Below are positions 16,342 to 23,969 of a stretch of DNA of 64,000 nucleotides, in pieces. Origin of the DNA: G963665495 sp963665495 (lineage in GTDB: Bacteria > Desulfobacterota > Desulfovibrionia > Desulfovibrionales > Desulfovibrionaceae). Each line of letters opens with the position of its first letter. The stretch's first letter is position 1. The stretch is from positions 3,472,001 to 3,536,000 of the forward strand of contig OY762289.1 of the NCBI GenBank assembly GCA_963665495.1. The letters run 5' to 3'. The notes beneath the pieces are model-generated. The model worked only from the letters and a program-made list of their open reading frames with translations, searched no databases and was not told where the DNA came from. Made by a program: the position numbers and the translations under genes.

Positions 16342-16778
16342 CACTCCTCTCCCCAGAACATCTTTTTTCCCTTTGCCGTCATTAGCGAAGGAGACCAGCC
16401 GGTTTCCATATCCACAATAACTCTGGCTTCTCGCTGCGGGTACAGCTCCGTGGACACCGCCTTGATATCCGCGACCATTTCCTTGAGATACGGACACAAC
16501 GGCGAGGTTGGGATGATGGTGATGGTGTTGATCTTTTTCAAAGCGTCGCACCGGACCTCGCGGACGAGCCCGAAATCAATGATCGAGATTTCAAATTCGG
16601 GATCCGCCACTGCACCCAGCTGCTCCAGAAGACGTGTCTCGCACGCCTGATCCTGCGAACCGGCCGCTATGGTTTCTTTTTTTGCCGGAACCTTTTGCTC
16701 TGCAAGCAAGGTCGCTGGTTGCAGCAAAGTCAGGATTATTCCTATACACAGAAGCAGAGGTCGCAAGATGGCTATCAT
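16341..16778 (-). CDS. Exported MIP18/DUF59-domain protein
   Basis: A 145-residue protein with a clear signal peptide (about 1-27, ending TLLAEQ) followed by a MIP18/DUF59 domain: VADPEFEISIIDFGLVREV, then TITIIPTSPLCPYLKEM with the family's conserved Cys, then DMETGWSPSLMTAKGK. DUF59 proteins (SufT, PaaD, MIP18) normally assemble Fe-S clusters in the cytoplasm, so an exported version is unusual. It is translationally coupled to a DsbD/UreH-like membrane protein and upstream of a PocR chemoreceptor. A metal- or thiol-related periplasmic role is an inference. Confidence 0.8.
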   Translation of the reverse strand: MIAILRPLLLCIGIILTLLQPATLLAEQKVPAKKETIAAGSQDQACETRLLEQLGAVADPEFEISIIDFGLVREVRCDALKKINTITIIPTSPLCPYLKEMVADIKAVSTELYPQREARVIVDMETGWSPSLMTAKGKKMFWGEE

Positions 16779-17306
16779 ACCAGATTAGAGTATTTTACAC
16801 AGTTATCAGAATGCATTTTTCATACAACACACTGTTAAAAATTTAATAGTATCTGCATAAAAAGGCATAAAGCAGCTTTTTAATTTATTTTTATCCTTAA
16901 TTGTGCGTATCAAATCCTTCATGATCAGTTAAAAATATGACTTTTCACTCAATAGCATAAAAATTACAAAGAAATAAAGTGTTCAAAATTTGAACATATT
17001 TCCTACAACACATAAAATACAATGAGATATAGCTGTATCCGTTACTAGCTAAAAGTCTTTTGAACTGCTCAATGAATTACAATGCTAGGATTGGTATGCA
17101 AAAAGCAGTTCGGCAAGGGGCCTGATTGTCCATTCGGCCATTGTAGCTGAACGGATCAGTCGACAGCTGTTGCCAGTATATTTTCAGGACGAGCAGCGGG
17201 GAGTGAATTTTTCGCATGCCCGGGTATTCGATGAATTTCATTGGTCGGTAAGCAATGAGGTTCTGATTTTTTTTTCGGGGACGCTCTTCAAACCAGCAAA
17301 GTTGTA
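16779..17306. other. AT-rich divergent spacer upstream of gntR
   Basis: The spacer holds promoters for the minus-strand operon and for gntR. 17100-17300 is more GC-rich and has a short open frame ending at about 17310, with no recognisable homology and no start. It may be a decayed gene remnant. Confidence 0.4.
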
Positions 17307-17335
17307 TTGACAACTTTACCAATTTCCCATACACT
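17301..17335 (+). promoter_or_regulatory. gntR-trpBA promoter with overlapping inverted repeat
   Basis: TTGACA (17307-17312), a 17-nt spacer and TACACT (17330-17335) form a good sigma-70 promoter. An inverted repeat GTTGT-attg-ACAAC (17301-17314) overlaps the -35 and is a candidate GntR operator. The gntR ATG is only 9 nt after the -10, implying a leaderless or nearly leaderless mRNA. Confidence 0.6.
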
Positions 17336-17344
17336 CTTTCCATC

Positions 17345-18076
17345 ATGTTGAACAAGAACTCGCCACTTCCCTTGTACCACCAGCTCGCAGAACTGCTGCT
17401 GACGCAGATCCGTGAAGGACAATTTACCGAAGGACAGCGTATTCCTTCGGAAAATGTTCTGGCCGCGGAGCACGGCATTGGCCGCCCCACCGTACGCCAG
17501 GCAATCGACAGCCTGGTCCGCAGGGGGATCCTGACTCGCAGACGCGGATCCGGCACCTATGTGGCCCCGCAGCGCGAAGAGGTCGACCTGTTTTCCCTGG
17601 CCGGGACCATGGCTTCCTTCCGGAAGACAGGCCACAGCCTGAGGGTCGAACTCCTCGAAGCAGCCCGGCTCCAGGACGTGGACGAGGATCCGGACAATCC
17701 GTTTTCCCGCTCCAGCGCCTATTTTCTGCGGCGTCTCAGCCATGTGGAGGATACGCCCGTGCTGGTGGAGGACATTTACCTGCACCCCGCCCTGTTCGCG
17801 GGCATCGCGGATATCGACCTCAGCGGCCGGTCCCTGTCGCAGCTCGTACGGGACCGCTTTCACCTGGAATGCTCCGGAGGACAGCAGCACTTCCGGATAA
17901 TCTACCCGGATGCGGACCTGGCCCGGCTGCTGGCGCTTTCCAAATCAACCGCCATTCTGAACGTGGCCCGCTACCTGCACTTTCCCGACGCGCCCAACGC
18001 CATCTATTCCGCGTTGTACTGCCGGACGGACCGTTTTGTTTTCACCCAAACCATTGGAGGCCTGTCCAATGCCTAA
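17345..18076 (+). CDS. GntR-family (HutC/UTRA type) transcriptional regulator
   Basis: A 243-residue repressor-type regulator. The N-terminal winged helix-turn-helix (about 8-75) shows LYHQLAELLLTQI...GQRIPSENVLAAEHGIGRPTVRQAIDSLVRRGILTRRRGSGTYV-type residues. The C-terminal UTRA effector domain follows (about 85-240). No Shine-Dalgarno sequence precedes the ATG. The stop codon overlaps the trpB start (ATGCCTAA), so it probably regulates trpBA; the effector could be tryptophan, indole or a precursor (inference). Confidence 0.9.
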   Translation: MLNKNSPLPLYHQLAELLLTQIREGQFTEGQRIPSENVLAAEHGIGRPTVRQAIDSLVRRGILTRRRGSGTYVAPQREEVDLFSLAGTMASFRKTGHSLRVELLEAARLQDVDEDPDNPFSRSSAYFLRRLSHVEDTPVLVEDIYLHPALFAGIADIDLSGRSLSQLVRDRFHLECSGGQQHFRIIYPDADLARLLALSKSTAILNVARYLHFPDAPNAIYSALYCRTDRFVFTQTIGGLSNA

Positions 18077-19298
18077 AGCCGGATATTACGGACAATTCGG
18101 CGGCGCGTTTCTCCCGGAGATTCTTGTCGCCACTTTTGACGAACTCAAAAAAGCGTTCAATGACGCCAAGGCCGACCCGACCTTCTGGCAGGATTACGTC
18201 GAGCTGATGTCCAGCTACTCCTGCCGGCCCACACCGCTGACATACGCGGATAATCTCAGCGACCATTTCGGCGGCGCGCGCATCTATATAAAGCGCGAGG
18301 ACCTGAACCATACGGGCGCGCACAAGGCCAACAACGTCATGGGCCAGGGGCTGCTGGTTAAACGCATGGGCAAAAAACGCGTTATCGCCGAGACCGGCGC
18401 TGGACAGCACGGCGTGGCCACGGCCACCATGGCCGCCAAATTCGGTTTCGACTGCACCATCTACATGGGCGAAGTGGACGTCGAACGCCAGCGGCCCAAT
18501 GTTTTCTGGATGGAACAGCTGGGCGCCACGGTGGTCCCGGTCACCCAGGGCACCCGCATCCTCAAGGACGCCATCAACGAAGCTTTCCGCGACTGGGTCA
18601 CCAACATGAACGATACGCACTACGTGCTGGGCACGGCCTGCGGTCCGCACCCCTACCCGGAGATGGTGGCCTGGTTTCAGTCCGTCATCGGCATGGAAGC
18701 CCGCAAGCAGATTCTGGACCGTACGGGCAAGCTGCCCAAACGGGTCTATGCCTGTGTGGGCGGCGGTTCCAACGCCATGGGGATCTTCAGTGGCTTTTTT
18801 GAGGACCAGGAGGTCGAGCTGGTGGGCGTGGAAGCCGGCGGCCACGGCATTGAATCCAAGATGCACGCCGTACGCCTGGCCTGCCCGGACTCCAGCGTCG
18901 GGGTGGCGCAGGGCTACAAGACCTACTTCCTCCAGAACGACGACGGCCAGATGCTCGAAACCCATAGTGTGGCCGCCGGGCTGGATTACGTCGGCGTCTC
19001 CCCCATTCTCTCGCACCTGCATGATACGGGGCGCGTACGGTTTGAAGCCGCCACGGACAAGGAAGTGGTCGCCGCGCTGTCCCTAGCCGTGAAAAAGGAA
19101 GGCTTGATTCCCGCGCTGGAATCCTCCCACGCCTTTGCCCAGGCCTTCAAGGAAGCCGGGCAGCTCACGCCCGAGGACAGCATTATCATCAACCAGTCCG
19201 GGCGCGGCGACAAAGACATCTTCACGGTGGCGGACGCCATTGACGACCCCAAATGGAAAGATTTTATCCGGAAAAAAGCGGAGAGCTACAATGCTTAA
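18069..19298 (+). CDS. trpB: Tryptophan synthase beta subunit
   Basis: TrpB condenses indole with serine using PLP. The 409-residue protein has the N-terminal GYYGQFGGAFLPEIL, the PLP lysine in KREDLNHTGAHKANN, the ETGAGQHGVA loop, the phosphate-binding GGGSNAMG and the C-terminal INQSGRGDKD. The start ATG at 18069 has GGAGG 8 nt upstream, inside the end of gntR. Translation runs on to trpA through an ATGCTTAA overlap. The other trp genes are not in this window. Confidence 0.96.
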   Translation: MPKAGYYGQFGGAFLPEILVATFDELKKAFNDAKADPTFWQDYVELMSSYSCRPTPLTYADNLSDHFGGARIYIKREDLNHTGAHKANNVMGQGLLVKRMGKKRVIAETGAGQHGVATATMAAKFGFDCTIYMGEVDVERQRPNVFWMEQLGATVVPVTQGTRILKDAINEAFRDWVTNMNDTHYVLGTACGPHPYPEMVAWFQSVIGMEARKQILDRTGKLPKRVYACVGGGSNAMGIFSGFFEDQEVELVGVEAGGHGIESKMHAVRLACPDSSVGVAQGYKTYFLQNDDGQMLETHSVAAGLDYVGVSPILSHLHDTGRVRFEAATDKEVVAALSLAVKKEGLIPALESSHAFAQAFKEAGQLTPEDSIIINQSGRGDKDIFTVADAIDDPKWKDFIRKKAESYNA

Positions 19299-20055
19299 AG
19301 AATATATCCAGAACAAACGCAAGGAAAAGGACATCCTGCTGATGACGCATATCGTCCTCGGCTACCCGTCCTTCGAAGACTCCGAACGCGTGGTGGAAGC
19401 CATGGTGGAGGCAGGGGTGGACCTCATCGAACTGCAGATCCCCTTTTCCGAGCCCATCGCCGACGGCCCGGTGATTCTGCGGACTAACCAGCGCGCCCTG
19501 GACAGCGGTTCCACTGTGGCCAAATGCTTCGAATGCGCCAAAAAACTGGCCGAACGCTTCCCCATCCCTTTTCTATTCATGAGCTATTACAACATCCTCT
19601 TCAAATACGGTCCGGACAATTTCGCCAAGGACATGGCCGCGGCCGGACTGCAGGGAGCCATTGTGGCGGACGTCACCCCCGAGGAAGGCGACGAATACCT
19701 GGAGGCCATGAAAAAACACAACCTGACGCCCGTGTTTCTGTTCACGCCCACCAGCACGGACCAGCGGATGCGCTATATCGCCGACTTTGCGGACGGCTTC
19801 ATTTACTGCGTGGCGCGCAAGGGCGTCACCGGGGCGCAGACTAATTTTTCCGCGGATCTGGACGCCTACCTGGATCGCTGCCGCGCAGCCACGGACCTGC
19901 CCCTGGCCCTGGGCTTCGGCGTCAAGGACAAAGCCGATGTGGACTTCCTTAAAGGCAAGGTGGACATCGCGGTCATCGGCACGGCAACCATCAATGTCAT
20001 CGACGAACACGGCGTGGACGCCGTGGGACCTTTTCTGCAAAAAATCCTTTCCTGA
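19291..20055 (+). CDS. trpA: Tryptophan synthase alpha subunit
   Basis: TrpA cleaves indole-3-glycerol phosphate and channels indole to TrpB. The 254-residue TIM barrel shows the catalytic Glu in DLIELQIPFSEP and the Asp in PIADGP. FLFMSYYNILFKYG, VADVTPEEGDEY, VARKGVTG and LALGFGVKDK are the other family segments. The start overlaps the trpB stop by 8 nt. A decayed copy of codons near the start of this gene lies at 22963-23102. Confidence 0.95.
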   Translation: MLKEYIQNKRKEKDILLMTHIVLGYPSFEDSERVVEAMVEAGVDLIELQIPFSEPIADGPVILRTNQRALDSGSTVAKCFECAKKLAERFPIPFLFMSYYNILFKYGPDNFAKDMAAAGLQGAIVADVTPEEGDEYLEAMKKHNLTPVFLFTPTSTDQRMRYIADFADGFIYCVARKGVTGAQTNFSADLDAYLDRCRAATDLPLALGFGVKDKADVDFLKGKVDIAVIGTATINVIDEHGVDAVGPFLQKILS

Positions 20056-20161
20056 AAAACAATGAAGCAAGGTCAGGCATCGTTATTCCCCCGCAGACCA
20101 GGTATATGACGGGTCGTCAGGGAAAGCAGATCGATGCAACACAACTGCTCTGAGCTTTAAC

Positions 20162-20195
20162 TTTTCGGCCCCGGTCACATGAACCGGGGCCGAAA
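20162..20195. terminator. Hairpin between trpA and the convergent surface-protein gene
   Basis: A 13-bp stem TTTCGGCCCCGGT / ACCGGGGCCGAAA with a 7-nt loop lies between two convergent genes. No long T-run on either side; probably a bidirectional transcript end. Confidence 0.55.
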
Positions 20196-20197
20196 GA

Positions 20198-22381
20198 TTA
20201 AAAAATACGCAAAGTCGGCACCTCGATGGACGTCCCTCCTCCGGTACTATCCGAACTGAGGTTGAAGGGGTCCGTGATGGTCTGCGAGGAACTGTCGGTG
20301 TCGTAAGCACCCCCTTCGGTCAGATCAAAGGTGATGATGGTTTTATTTCCACTATGCCTGATGATTGTTGCTATATTATCCCAATTGTTCGTATAGCGGT
20401 TCATTTTCCAGCAACCTTTGATGCTCGTATCTTTGTCCATGTAGATGGTCATGGTGACAGTCTGTCCGCTTGAAAGTCCGGAGATTTTCAGCGACACAAG
20501 ACCGTAGAGAGAAGTCGGCGTAAATCCGTTGGCTCCTTTTTCCGCACTGCTGGCCGGCAAAGCTTCAACTTTGGCAAGGGGTTTGTTGTCCGAACTCGCC
20601 ACTGTCAGCATACGGGACGCATCGGCAATATACAGCGAAGTGACATTATCCTGAAGCCTGTCCGCAGTACCGTCGCCGTTGCCGTCGCCGCTGTCGTCGC
20701 TGCTATCGTCACTGCTGTCGTACGAAGTTACTTGGTCTTCGATGTTATCGATTATGTTGTCGCTGTCGTTATCCGAATAAGACAAGTTGAACGTGATGGT
20801 GTCCGTATCGCTCAAGCCACCCGCATCCGTGGTGGTGACGTAAATGCTGCCGCTGGACAGGGTCGAGGTCTGGGTGAAGGACAGGTAGGCCAAGGCCGCA
20901 TTGATCTGACTCACGGTCCCCTGAATGCTCAGCCTTCCGGAACCGCTGCCGGAAATAGCCGCCCCGGAACCGGTTGCGTACAGCGCCCCCTCACTGGTGG
21001 TCAATACCGTTGTCAGTGTATCACCCGCATCCACATCCGCCACCAGCAAGCCGGATATGGGCACCCTGACGTCTTTCTGGGTGGTAATCGTAGTCCAGAC
21101 CTGGCTGGAACTCGCATCGCCCGTATTCCAGGTGAGATTGTCCCAATAGGTCGTATATTCCTCGCCCGTGGCAGCAACTTTGGTTGCCAGCCACAATTCC
21201 CGCAGGTTCGTCGCCGTTGCAGCAGTCACCGAATGACTCAATGAAAAACTTCCCCCTGAAGTACGCGTGCCTGTGAGAGAAATAGTAGCTGTGCCGTCGG
21301 CCATGCTTACTGTCATTATCATCCAGGAATCGAGCTTCACATCCGCCGGCAGGTCCTTGTCTTCCCAGTCACCCTTGTTTTCATCCCAGAATCGCACCGT
21401 ACTCGGGGCGCTGGCACCGGCTTTCTGCTGCACCATTACAATGGGATAACTGACCAGGGCCCCCGCGTCGGTGTACGCATCAATCCACAAGCCGCAGCGT
21501 ACTTCGCCGCTGACTCCGCTCCACTTGGAGGGCACATACATCTGCACGGAAGCCTTGGTGGCGTCTCCCGCAAAATATTTGTATCCGTGAAAGCTCTCGG
21601 AAGTGTCATCATCGGTTACGGTCTGTATCCGCGTGGAGCCGTCATAGGATGCATTTGTGAAGCTTTTCGTGGGATATCGGGCAATCGTCCAGCCATCGAG
21701 ATCTTGATACACATCATGCACTGCGGACAGATCGAGCTCCGTCATGACCGTGCTGGTTCGGTTGCGAGGCGCACTGTTGCTGGCCGTTATGTTGACGACA
21801 AGGCTGCCTGAGGCAAGAACAGTGTCCGGATTACCGCCTCCGGTTCCATACCTGACCTGCGCATAGATGGTACGCTGCGCCGGCGGCGTGTTCGCATTGT
21901 TGCGCCAGAGGATGTTCTGCAGCAATCTGTTTTTTTGCGTGACCGTGACACCGGCCTCAAAAAGCAAAAAAAGCGTACTGCCCCATTTGCCTCCGTCGAT
22001 ATAGGCGACTTTTGTACCGTCCAGATTAAGATCATGTTTATCGACCGTGATACCCGTGCCGTCGGTGTTGAAATAGAATTCATCCAGCCTGTCCAGACTC
22101 GTGTCAGCGTCTCCGCAGAAAAAAGCCAGCCTGTTCGATTCAGAGGAAGCATCCGTCATTGTAGCGCCGCTGAAAATCAGCTGGTATGCAGCAGCTTCTT
22201 GCTCGCTCACAGTCATTGTTGATTGTGCCAAAGTAATTGATGGTGCCGCGTAAAGTGTTTCCGTCATGGTACTAAACAAAGCGAAACACAACAGTATTGC
22301 TAAAAGAGATGACTTGATTTTGTTTACGTACCAACCCCGCTTACAAGACAAATGAACTTCATAATAGCTGGATAAATTCAT
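20198..22381 (-). CDS. Large secreted repeat/cadherin-like protein, choice-of-anchor U type
   Basis: A protein of about 727 residues with an N-terminal signal peptide (hydrophobic SSLLAILLCFALFSTM, cleavage near LYAAPS). The mature part is Ser/Thr/Asp-rich and beta-rich. It has cadherin-like segments (ALAYLSFTQTSTLSSGSIYVTTTDAGGLSDTDTITFN-type), an acidic Asp/Ser linker (YDSSDDSSDDSGDGNGDG) and a C-terminal domain resembling the choice-of-anchor U family (about the last 140 residues). It ends abruptly at SIEVPTLRIF, reminiscent of the start of an IPTL-CTERM sorting signal without its membrane helix. I chose the ATG at 22381 because GGGGGA precedes it. Likely surface-exposed or released; function unknown. 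Confidence 0.75.
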   Translation of the reverse strand: MNLSSYYEVHLSCKRGWYVNKIKSSLLAILLCFALFSTMTETLYAAPSITLAQSTMTVSEQEAAAYQLIFSGATMTDASSESNRLAFFCGDADTSLDRLDEFYFNTDGTGITVDKHDLNLDGTKVAYIDGGKWGSTLFLLFEAGVTVTQKNRLLQNILWRNNANTPPAQRTIYAQVRYGTGGGNPDTVLASGSLVVNITASNSAPRNRTSTVMTELDLSAVHDVYQDLDGWTIARYPTKSFTNASYDGSTRIQTVTDDDTSESFHGYKYFAGDATKASVQMYVPSKWSGVSGEVRCGLWIDAYTDAGALVSYPIVMVQQKAGASAPSTVRFWDENKGDWEDKDLPADVKLDSWMIMTVSMADGTATISLTGTRTSGGSFSLSHSVTAATATNLRELWLATKVAATGEEYTTYWDNLTWNTGDASSSQVWTTITTQKDVRVPISGLLVADVDAGDTLTTVLTTSEGALYATGSGAAISGSGSGRLSIQGTVSQINAALAYLSFTQTSTLSSGSIYVTTTDAGGLSDTDTITFNLSYSDNDSDNIIDNIEDQVTSYDSSDDSSDDSGDGNGDGTADRLQDNVTSLYIADASRMLTVASSDNKPLAKVEALPASSAEKGANGFTPTSLYGLVSLKISGLSSGQTVTMTIYMDKDTSIKGCWKMNRYTNNWDNIATIIRHSGNKTIITFDLTEGGAYDTDSSSQTITDPFNLSSDSTGGGTSIEVPTLRIF

Positions 22382-22962
22382 CAAATCCCCCAATGCATTA
22401 GAGATAGAAAAAAAGATCAAATTTACAGTGCGTGGTCCCTTTGCTTTGAGAAGTTAAGAAGCCCCCGGACTACACCAACTAGATTCATACCTTCCAAGTA
22501 GGTATATTATTATCTTGCTATTTAACTGGAAAAAAAGGCATTGCAGCCCTTCCTCCAAAAAACAGGGAGCATAACTTTTCAATATATTTTGAAAAATGAA
22601 CAGTTGTTGCCCCAATGTTCGATAGCATTTTTAAGAAAAAACAACTTTTTATAAAACACAATTATACATAGATAAGTATAACTAGCCACTATTTCAAAAT
22701 AGATCAATAGTATTTCTTAATAAAATATGATTTTCGAAATCCATTCACTAATAACACCTCCATGCATTCAATAATAATGAATGCAAAAAACCCTTTTTCC
22801 CTGGCTATAAGAGTAAACCGGGAACAGTTTCCCCGTTCCAGCCCATCGTTAGCCTGGAAGTACGCAAAGTAATTCAGGATATTACAGACAGACTGCACAT
22901 ACTCGGGCAACACCTGTATTGGTGCAGCTCCGACGCCATGGGCATCTATAAAATTCATCCGG
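22382..22962. other. AT-rich spacer before the trpA remnant
   Basis: An AT-rich spacer containing the promoter of the secreted-protein gene. No credible gene or structured RNA was seen. Confidence 0.5.
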
Positions 22963-23102
22963 CTGATAACGCACATCGTCTTCGGTTACCCATCCTTCGA
23001 AAACTCCGAAAGCGTGGTAGGAGCCATGGTTGAGGAGGGGATGGACCTCATTGAGCTGTAGATCCCCTTTTCCGAACCATCGTCGACGGTCCGGTGATTC
23101 TG
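22963..23102 (+). pseudogene. Decayed trpA fragment
   Basis: By hand alignment these 140 bases match 19339-19479 of the intact trpA with about 20 differences in 141 columns. They cover the region from LMTHIVLGYPSF to the GPVIL segment around the catalytic Glu. The copy carries a TAG where trpA has the CAG of LQIPFSEP, and a 1-base deletion just after (GAACCATCG versus GAGCCCATCG), so it cannot be functional. Similarity fades on both sides. Confidence 0.85.
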
Positions 23103-23228
23103 ATTTCCCGGAACACCTGGACAAGCATCCGGTATTCTGATTTTATCTATTCCAATAGATCTATGCGTGGAAGCATGGCCCGAAGCCGACCCGCAATCGA
23201 TGTTGACCAAAAAAACATGGGGTAAAAC

Positions 23229-23969
23229 ATGGTCGATACATTGTCCGCCATCATTGTTGATGACGAATTTTGGGCCCGGGAAAATCTGCGCGAACTGCTG
23301 GCGGAGCACCCGCAGATCAACGTTACCGGTGAGGCTTCCACGGTTGCAGAAGCCACAAGAATTATTGCGGAGCACAAACCCGATGTTTTGTTTCTGGATA
23401 TCGAATTAGGGCGCGGCACGGGCTTCGACGTGCTGGACACGCTCCCTGTTTTGCCCCATGTCGTATTCGTCACCGCCTATGAAGAATTCGCGCTGCACGC
23501 CTTTGAGGTAAACGCGCTGGACTACCTGCTCAAACCCATCTCCCGGAACCGACTGGCCGATACCGTGCATCGGCTTGCCAAACAGACGCAACGGCAACAA
23601 CCGCGGCAACCTCTGGCGGAAGAGGATCAAATCTATATTTGTGCGGACCGGCGGCACCTGCTGCTTCCTGTTCGCCAGATCGAATTCATTGTTTCCGAAC
23701 GCAACTACACCCTGATCATGTCCACCGGAAATGACAATGCGCTCAAAGTCAGGATCCCTCTGCACAACTGGCTGAAACGCCTGCCTTTTCCGCCCTTTAT
23801 TCAACTCGACAGGTCCACGATAATCAATTCGGCGCGGTTGGCGGATCTTTCCCCGCATCCCAGGGGAGGAGAAGTCCATTTCCATGAGTCGGCCAACGTG
23901 CTGCCACTGGGCCGCTCCGCAATCACAATTCTCAAAAAGCACCTGAACAGGACCTTTAACGCGCCATGA
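23229..23969 (+). CDS. LytTR-family response regulator
   Basis: A 246-residue two-component regulator. The receiver domain (about 5-120) has the acidic pair VDDE, the phosphoacceptor Asp in VLFLDIELG, Thr in FVTAYEE and Lys in YLLKPIS. The C-terminal LytTR DNA-binding domain (about 140-245) shows IEFIVSERNYTLI, FIQLDRSTIINSARL and the closing LPLGRSAITILKK. The stop overlaps the kinase start (ATGA). Four 21-bp-phased direct repeats at 26065-26139 are its likely binding site. Confidence 0.94.
   Translation: MVDTLSAIIVDDEFWARENLRELLAEHPQINVTGEASTVAEATRIIAEHKPDVLFLDIELGRGTGFDVLDTLPVLPHVVFVTAYEEFALHAFEVNALDYLLKPISRNRLADTVHRLAKQTQRQQPRQPLAEEDQIYICADRRHLLLPVRQIEFIVSERNYTLIMSTGNDNALKVRIPLHNWLKRLPFPPFIQLDRSTIINSARLADLSPHPRGGEVHFHESANVLPLGRSAITILKKHLNRTFNAP

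Noticed and set aside
17077..17556. Minus-strand frame running from the spacer into gntR
   Set aside because: Most of it is antisense to the conserved DNA-binding domain of gntR.
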